Below, one piece after another: positions 60,982-64,000 of a DNA stretch of 64,000 nt. This DNA comes from Promicromonospora iranensis (GTDB lineage Bacteria; Actinomycetota; Actinomycetes; Actinomycetales; Cellulomonadaceae). Position numbers and translations under genes: made by a program. The stretch spans positions 306,931-370,930 of the forward strand of contig NZ_JAJQMN010000007.1 of NCBI RefSeq assembly GCF_028994775.1, read 5' to 3'. The notes beneath the pieces are model-generated. The model was not told the origin of the DNA, did no database searches, and was given only the letters and a program-made list of their open reading frames with translations. The stretch's first letter is position 1, and each line of letters begins with the position of its first letter.

Positions 60982-62147
60982 CGGGCAGGCCGGCGCCGCC
61001 GGGCGGCCCGCAGCCACGCCTGGAGCCTGTCGAGATCAGCCAGCGGCCCCAGGTGCCGCAGCTTCTCCGGGTTGATCACGCCGCGGATCCCCGCGAGCTG
61101 CCCGTCCGGCACGTCGAACGACATCTCGAACGACCACGTACCGATCAGACCGCCGCCCACGACGTCGTCCGCCATGATGAGCAGCCCCGGCTCCCCACCC
61201 ACCAGAGCGCGCTCGAAGTGGATGGGCGCCCCACGGCGCATGAAGCCCGCCAGCAGCCGCGCGATCGCGTCCCGCCCCTCCACCGGCCGGGCGATCGACA
61301 TGCCCTTCGGCACGTTTCCACCGCTGTCGCCCGTGAGCACGACGTCCTCGGCAAGCAGCTCCAGGAACGCGTCCACGTCGCCCTCCTCGCACGCGGCGAG
61401 GAACCGCGTCACGAGCTCGTCCGCACGCGCCCGCCTCGCCCGACCGGGCACGGCGCTCGCGGGAGCCTCGGCGTCGGCGGTGCTCGCAGCGCGTCGGGCG
61501 GACACCGCGGGACCGCCGTCGCTGCCGTCCTGGACGACGTGCTCGGGCTTGCCGATGTTGCCGCGCGTGCCGACGTCGCCGCGCTGTCGCGCGATCCGCC
61601 GCCGGGCGCGCGACGCCAGCTGACGCGCGGCGACCTCGCTCGTGCCGATGACGTCGGCCGCGTCGCTGTGCGGGAGCCCGAGCACGTCATGCAGCAGGAA
61701 CGCCGCACGCTCCGTCGGGGTGAGCGTCTCCAGCAGCACCAGGAACGCCGTCGAGAGATCGTCGGCCAGCTCGGCGTGCGCCGCGGCGTCCGGTGGTTGT
61801 GCCGCCATCGCGACCGGAAGGTTCGACTGCACCGGGCCGACCAGCGGCTCCGGCAGCCACTCACCCACGTAGGACTCGCGCCGCACCCGGGCCGAACGCA
61901 GCACATCGATAGCGATCCGCGTCGTCACCGTGGTCACGAACGCATCCGGGTTACGCACCCCGTCAGCCTGCGAGAGACGTATCAGCGCCTCCTGCACCAC
62001 GTCCTCCGCCTCAGCCACGCTGCCGAGCATCCGGTAGGCCACGGTGAAGGCCAGAGGGCGCAGCCGGTCCAGGGCCGCGCCGTCGAGCCGAGCACCGCCG
62101 TCGTGCAGGGCCTCAGGATCCGTCATGAGCACATGCTCTCGCGTCAT
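60978..62147 (-). CDS. SigJ-like ECF sigma factor with SnoaL-type C-terminal domain
   Basis: The 389-residue protein (from ATG 62147; ATG 62126 would give 382) has sigma region 2 (RPLAFTVAYRMLGSVAEAED, then VVQEALIRLS), region 4 (TPTERAAFLLHDVLGLPHSD, then AADVIGTSEVAARQLASRAR) and a C-terminal SnoaL/NTF2-like domain (VTRFLAACEEGDVDAFLELL, then WSFEMSFDVPDGQLAGIRGV). The domain pattern is that of the SigJ/ECF41 group, in which the C-terminal domain modulates activity and an oxidoreductase gene is often adjacent. Here the neighbour is a UMF1 transporter. No anti-sigma gene is seen. Confidence 0.9.
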   Translation of the reverse strand: MTREHVLMTDPEALHDGGARLDGAALDRLRPLAFTVAYRMLGSVAEAEDVVQEALIRLSQADGVRNPDAFVTTVTTRIAIDVLRSARVRRESYVGEWLPEPLVGPVQSNLPVAMAAQPPDAAAHAELADDLSTAFLVLLETLTPTERAAFLLHDVLGLPHSDAADVIGTSEVAARQLASRARRRIARQRGDVGTRGNIGKPEHVVQDGSDGGPAVSARRAASTADAEAPASAVPGRARRARADELVTRFLAACEEGDVDAFLELLAEDVVLTGDSGGNVPKGMSIARPVEGRDAIARLLAGFMRRGAPIHFERALVGGEPGLLIMADDVVGGGLIGTWSFEMSFDVPDGQLAGIRGVINPEKLRHLGPLADLDRLQAWLRAARRRRPAR

Positions 62148-62698
62148 ACCCCTCTGACGAGATACCCGCACCAGACGTGACAGCAGCTCGCGCCTCGCCT
62201 GCGTCGCCTGCTCTGCCCGCACCTCTCGGTGCTCCGCTCACCTGCCTCACTCACCTGCCTCACTCACCTGCGCTGGTGACAACAACCGCGCTCCTGCTGC
62301 GCCTTCTCCTTTGAGCTCGCCCCGATCACCGGCGCGACCTTCTAGGGGTTGAGCACTGACCGACGGCGGACGGCGTCTCCCGCTCGCCGTTCCCGCCCCG
62401 GTCGTGGTGATCGCGGTCTGGGGCGCGTTCCTCTCGCCGAAGGATCGGATCGTGATCCCGGCGCCGTCCCGCGGAAGAGAGGGCGCTCGCGGCCCAGTGG
62501 GTCCTGGACCGCACGGCACTGGCACCGACCGCCGGTGCGCCGAGGGCCCTGGAGGAAAACTGCCGCGACGCTGACCGGCTGCGGCCGAACGCGGGACGGG
62601 ACGCTGCGTCGTCCGGCTTGGCGGCTGACGGGTGGAGACGCAGGGGCGTGAACTCGGGCGTTCGGTTCCGGGCCGAGAATCTGGTCGGCAGCCTAGGG
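62148..62698. other. gene-free interval with a tandem repeat and a possible gene remnant
   Basis: No intact gene is supported here. At 62237-62272 a 13-bp unit (ctcacctgcctca) is repeated 2.8 times. At 62401-62472 one frame reads VVVIAVWGAFLSPKDRIVIP, which resembles the C-terminal third of DUF2568/YrdB-type small membrane proteins. The likeness is lost afterwards and no start or upstream part is visible, so it may be a decayed remnant. Confidence 0.5.
62237..62272. repeat. 13-bp tandem repeat upstream of the sigma-factor gene
   Basis: Two identical units of ctcacctgcctca (62237, 62250) and a partial third are directly adjoining, noncoding, and about 90 bp before the sigma-factor start. Confidence 0.9.
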
Positions 62699-63055
62699 TC
62701 AGGGCGAGCGCATCGTGTCGATCTCGTCACGGCGGAACAGGATCAACCGGTCCAGGACGTCGTCGGGCAGGGGACGTTCGGGCGTGAACCGGATGGTCCC
62801 CTTCGACGTCGAGAAACCGGCCAGGTCCGAGCCGAGCGCCTCGATCGCGGGCGGGCTGAACGGGTACAGCCCGATGTGCTTGGCCGTGGCGCGGGCCGAG
62901 ATCAGAGGACTGTCCCGGTAGCGCAGAGCGGCCATGCCGTAGCTGCTGCCCTCCTCGGCGTCGGGAACGAGCCGCAGCGCCCGCGCCCGGACGTGCTCGA
63001 CGGCGTCCCGCACTGAGCCGTCCAGGCTCGCGATGTAGTCGGTGAACTCGTCCAT
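62699..63055 (-). CDS. DUF1801 (YdhG-like) protein
   Basis: The 118-residue protein matches the DUF1801/YdhG family: FTDYIASLDGSVRDAVEHVR, then DAEEGSSYGMAALRYRDSPL and ISARATAKHIGLYPFSP, with a closing GTIRFTPERPLPDDVLDRLI. The fold is CyaY-like and the function unknown. ATG 63055 fits the family start; the open frame beyond it to the window end is antisense to the HNH gene and is not real. Confidence 0.88.
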   Translation of the reverse strand: MDEFTDYIASLDGSVRDAVEHVRARALRLVPDAEEGSSYGMAALRYRDSPLISARATAKHIGLYPFSPPAIEALGSDLAGFSTSKGTIRFTPERPLPDDVLDRLILFRRDEIDTMRSP

Positions 63056-63080
63056 GGGTACAGCCTCGCCGTACCGGCGG

Positions 63081-63137
63081 CGCTGCGCGAGGGCACGTCG
63101 CGCAGCGTGTGCCAGCGGGGCCCTTGACTTGGGCCCC
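63081..63137. repeat. two perfect hairpins upstream of the DUF222/HNH gene
   Basis: CGCTGCGCGA (63081-63090) and its complement (63098-63107) form a 10-bp stem with loop GGGCACG. GGGGCCC (63117-63123) and GGGCCCC (63131-63137) form a 7-bp stem with loop TTGACTT, whose TTGACT may act as a -35. Both lie in the divergent gap between DUF1801 and the HNH gene. Confidence 0.7.
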
Positions 63138-63164
63138 AGGTGGGCGAGCGGGCACTCGGGCGAG

Positions 63165-63173
63165 TTATCCACA
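63165..63173 (+). promoter_or_regulatory. perfect DnaA-box sequence TTATCCACA
   Basis: The 9-mer equals the consensus DnaA box and lies about 75 bp before the HNH gene start, after two hairpins. A single box is not an origin. It may recruit DnaA as a regulator or be part of the flank of a 13E12-type element. Confidence 0.55.
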
Positions 63174-63248
63174 GATTTCATGTTGGGCGTGCGATGCGTA
63201 CGGCTGTTCGAGAGAATGGATGTACGCGAGAGGTGAGTACTAGAGGTG

Positions 63249-64000
63249 GTGAGGGGGCGGGGGTCGGTGGAACAGTCGACGAATGGGGCGCTGGCCGGTG
63301 GCCTGCCCGCTGGTGCTGAGTCGATCGAGGAAGCACTGGCCGTGGTCGAGAGCATGGTCGGTGAGCTGGCCGCCCTGACCGATCCTGAGGTGCTGGACGG
63401 GTGGAACGCCCCGGGTATCACGCGGTTGGCGGAGGCCCATTCCCGGATCCGTCGGCTGACCGCTCGCCTGGACGGGGTCCGATACACCCTGCTGCCCCGG
63501 ATCGAGGCGGACGGGTCGTGGCGCTCGGGCGGGATGGCGCGAGCGTTCACGACCTGGCTCCGGCTCCGGGAAGGCATCTCCGCGTCCACGGCCGGTAAGG
63601 ACATGACGATCGCCCGCCGCCTCGCGACCGCCCTACCCGGGACCCGGGAGCGGTTGGTCGCGGGAACCCTGGGCGTGGACCACGCGAAGGTCATGACCGA
63701 CGTCGCGCCGACCAGCGAGACCCGCACCGATGCGTTGGCGTGGCTGATCGACACCCGCACCGGTGAGACCACCACCCCCGAGCAGTTCGTGCAGACCGTT
63801 GCCGTTGACTTCCCTGACCCGGCCGAGGACCCCGACGGTGAACACACCCGCCAGCTCATCACCCAGGTGCTGGAGGACGCCGTCACCGACGGCACACTGG
63901 TCACCGGGGAAGGCCTGGTCCTACGCGAAGCATCCCTGCTCAACGCGGACCAGTTCCGGGTCGTGGCGCGCCGGTTCGCGACGATCACCGACCCCGACAC
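63249..64000 (+). CDS. DUF222 domain protein of the 13E12/HNH endonuclease family, 3' end beyond the window
   Basis: The frame is open from GTG 63249 to the window end (250 residues). The visible part is the DUF222 region: AEAHSRIRRLTARLDGVRYT, WRLREGISASTAG-type helices, ARRLATALPGTRERLVAGTL and LGVDHAKVMTDVAP, then LREASLLNADQFRVVARRFA. In complete members an HNH nuclease domain follows; it is not seen here because of the cut. GTG 63246 or 63267 are alternative starts. These genes are multicopy in many actinobacteria and may be mobile or selfish. Confidence 0.85.
   Translation, partial: MRGRGSVEQSTNGALAGGLPAGAESIEEALAVVESMVGELAALTDPEVLDGWNAPGITRLAEAHSRIRRLTARLDGVRYTLLPRIEADGSWRSGGMARAFTTWLRLREGISASTAGKDMTIARRLATALPGTRERLVAGTLGVDHAKVMTDVAPTSETRTDALAWLIDTRTGETTTPEQFVQTVAVDFPDPAEDPDGEHTRQLITQVLEDAVTDGTLVTGEGLVLREASLLNADQFRVVARRFATITDPD

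Noticed and set aside
63165..63173. Replication origin
   Set aside because: One DnaA-box sequence without a cluster, an AT-rich unwinding element or nearby dnaA/dnaN does not support an origin.
62699..64000. 433-residue reading of the minus strand through the DUF1801 gene to the window end
   Set aside because: Only the part from ATG 63055 matches DUF1801. The rest is antisense to the DUF222 gene, which has clear family features.

Overview
The window is a GC-rich (roughly 70 % or more by eye) stretch of an actinobacterial chromosome. An actinobacterial-type LexA box in front of dinB, several start codons that look leaderless, a tRNA gene with no encoded CCA, carbohydrate ABC importers with no ATPase of their own, an ANTAR protein, a DUF222/HNH gene and the order rarA - rpsD - DUF948 - alaS - ruvX - mltG - aroE - aroC - aroK - aroB all point to Micrococcales. 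Promicromonosporaceae or Cellulomonadaceae is my inference; no rRNA or other species marker is present.

The left half is accessory carbohydrate metabolism. After a truncated DUF808 membrane gene and a GNAT gene comes a rhamnoside locus (1678-8950): a LacI repressor read divergently from a lipoprotein binding protein, two permeases and a GH78 alpha-L-rhamnosidase. Next to it lies an alpha-mannan locus (9873-18840): a GH125 exo-alpha-1,6-mannosidase, two permeases, a binding protein, a cytoplasmic GH76, a GntR/LacI hybrid regulator and a secreted GH76. Together these can cut, import and finish the alpha-1,6-mannan backbone of fungal cell walls. A small HTH gene under a 42-bp near-perfect palindrome (18913-18954) and an alpha/beta hydrolase follow, then an ANTAR protein, a UPF0303 protein, a membrane-anchored ricin-type lectin and two small hypothetical genes.

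A minus-strand operon (28328 to 23370) encodes a sugar-acid route: MFS importer, DapA-family aldolase/dehydratase, enolase-superfamily dehydratase and a 2-oxoglutarate-semialdehyde-type aldehyde dehydrogenase. A FadR-type GntR gene lies directly upstream. RecQ, a DUF1963 protein, SOS-regulated DinB, a membrane protein, tRNA-Leu(GAG) with a strong terminator, an NmrA-like reductase, two GNATs and two tandem AI-2E-family transporters lead into the conserved half.

From 41470 the window is housekeeping: rarA, rpsD with a structured leader, DUF948 and a small companion, alaS, ruvX, two tandem mltG paralogs, and aroE, aroC, aroK and aroB. An Excalibur-domain protein, a glycerophosphodiesterase, an alpha/beta hydrolase, an FMN alpha-hydroxy-acid oxidase, a UMF1-type MFS protein, a SigJ-like sigma factor, a DUF1801 protein and the 5' part of a DUF222/HNH gene finish it.

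The most unusual feature crosses all regions. About twenty short tandem arrays (units of 10-16 bp, mostly 12 or 15 bp in frame) sit almost only at gene edges: in the first or last codons of proteins, over stop codons, or in gaps directly beside genes. Conserved cores are spared. Other structures needing an explanation are three copies of a 13-bp element in alternating orientation between a binding-protein gene and a GH76 gene, a perfect 28-bp palindrome before alaS, a 17-bp inverted copy of the ricin-lectin gene end, and a perfect DnaA-box sequence before the DUF222 gene.
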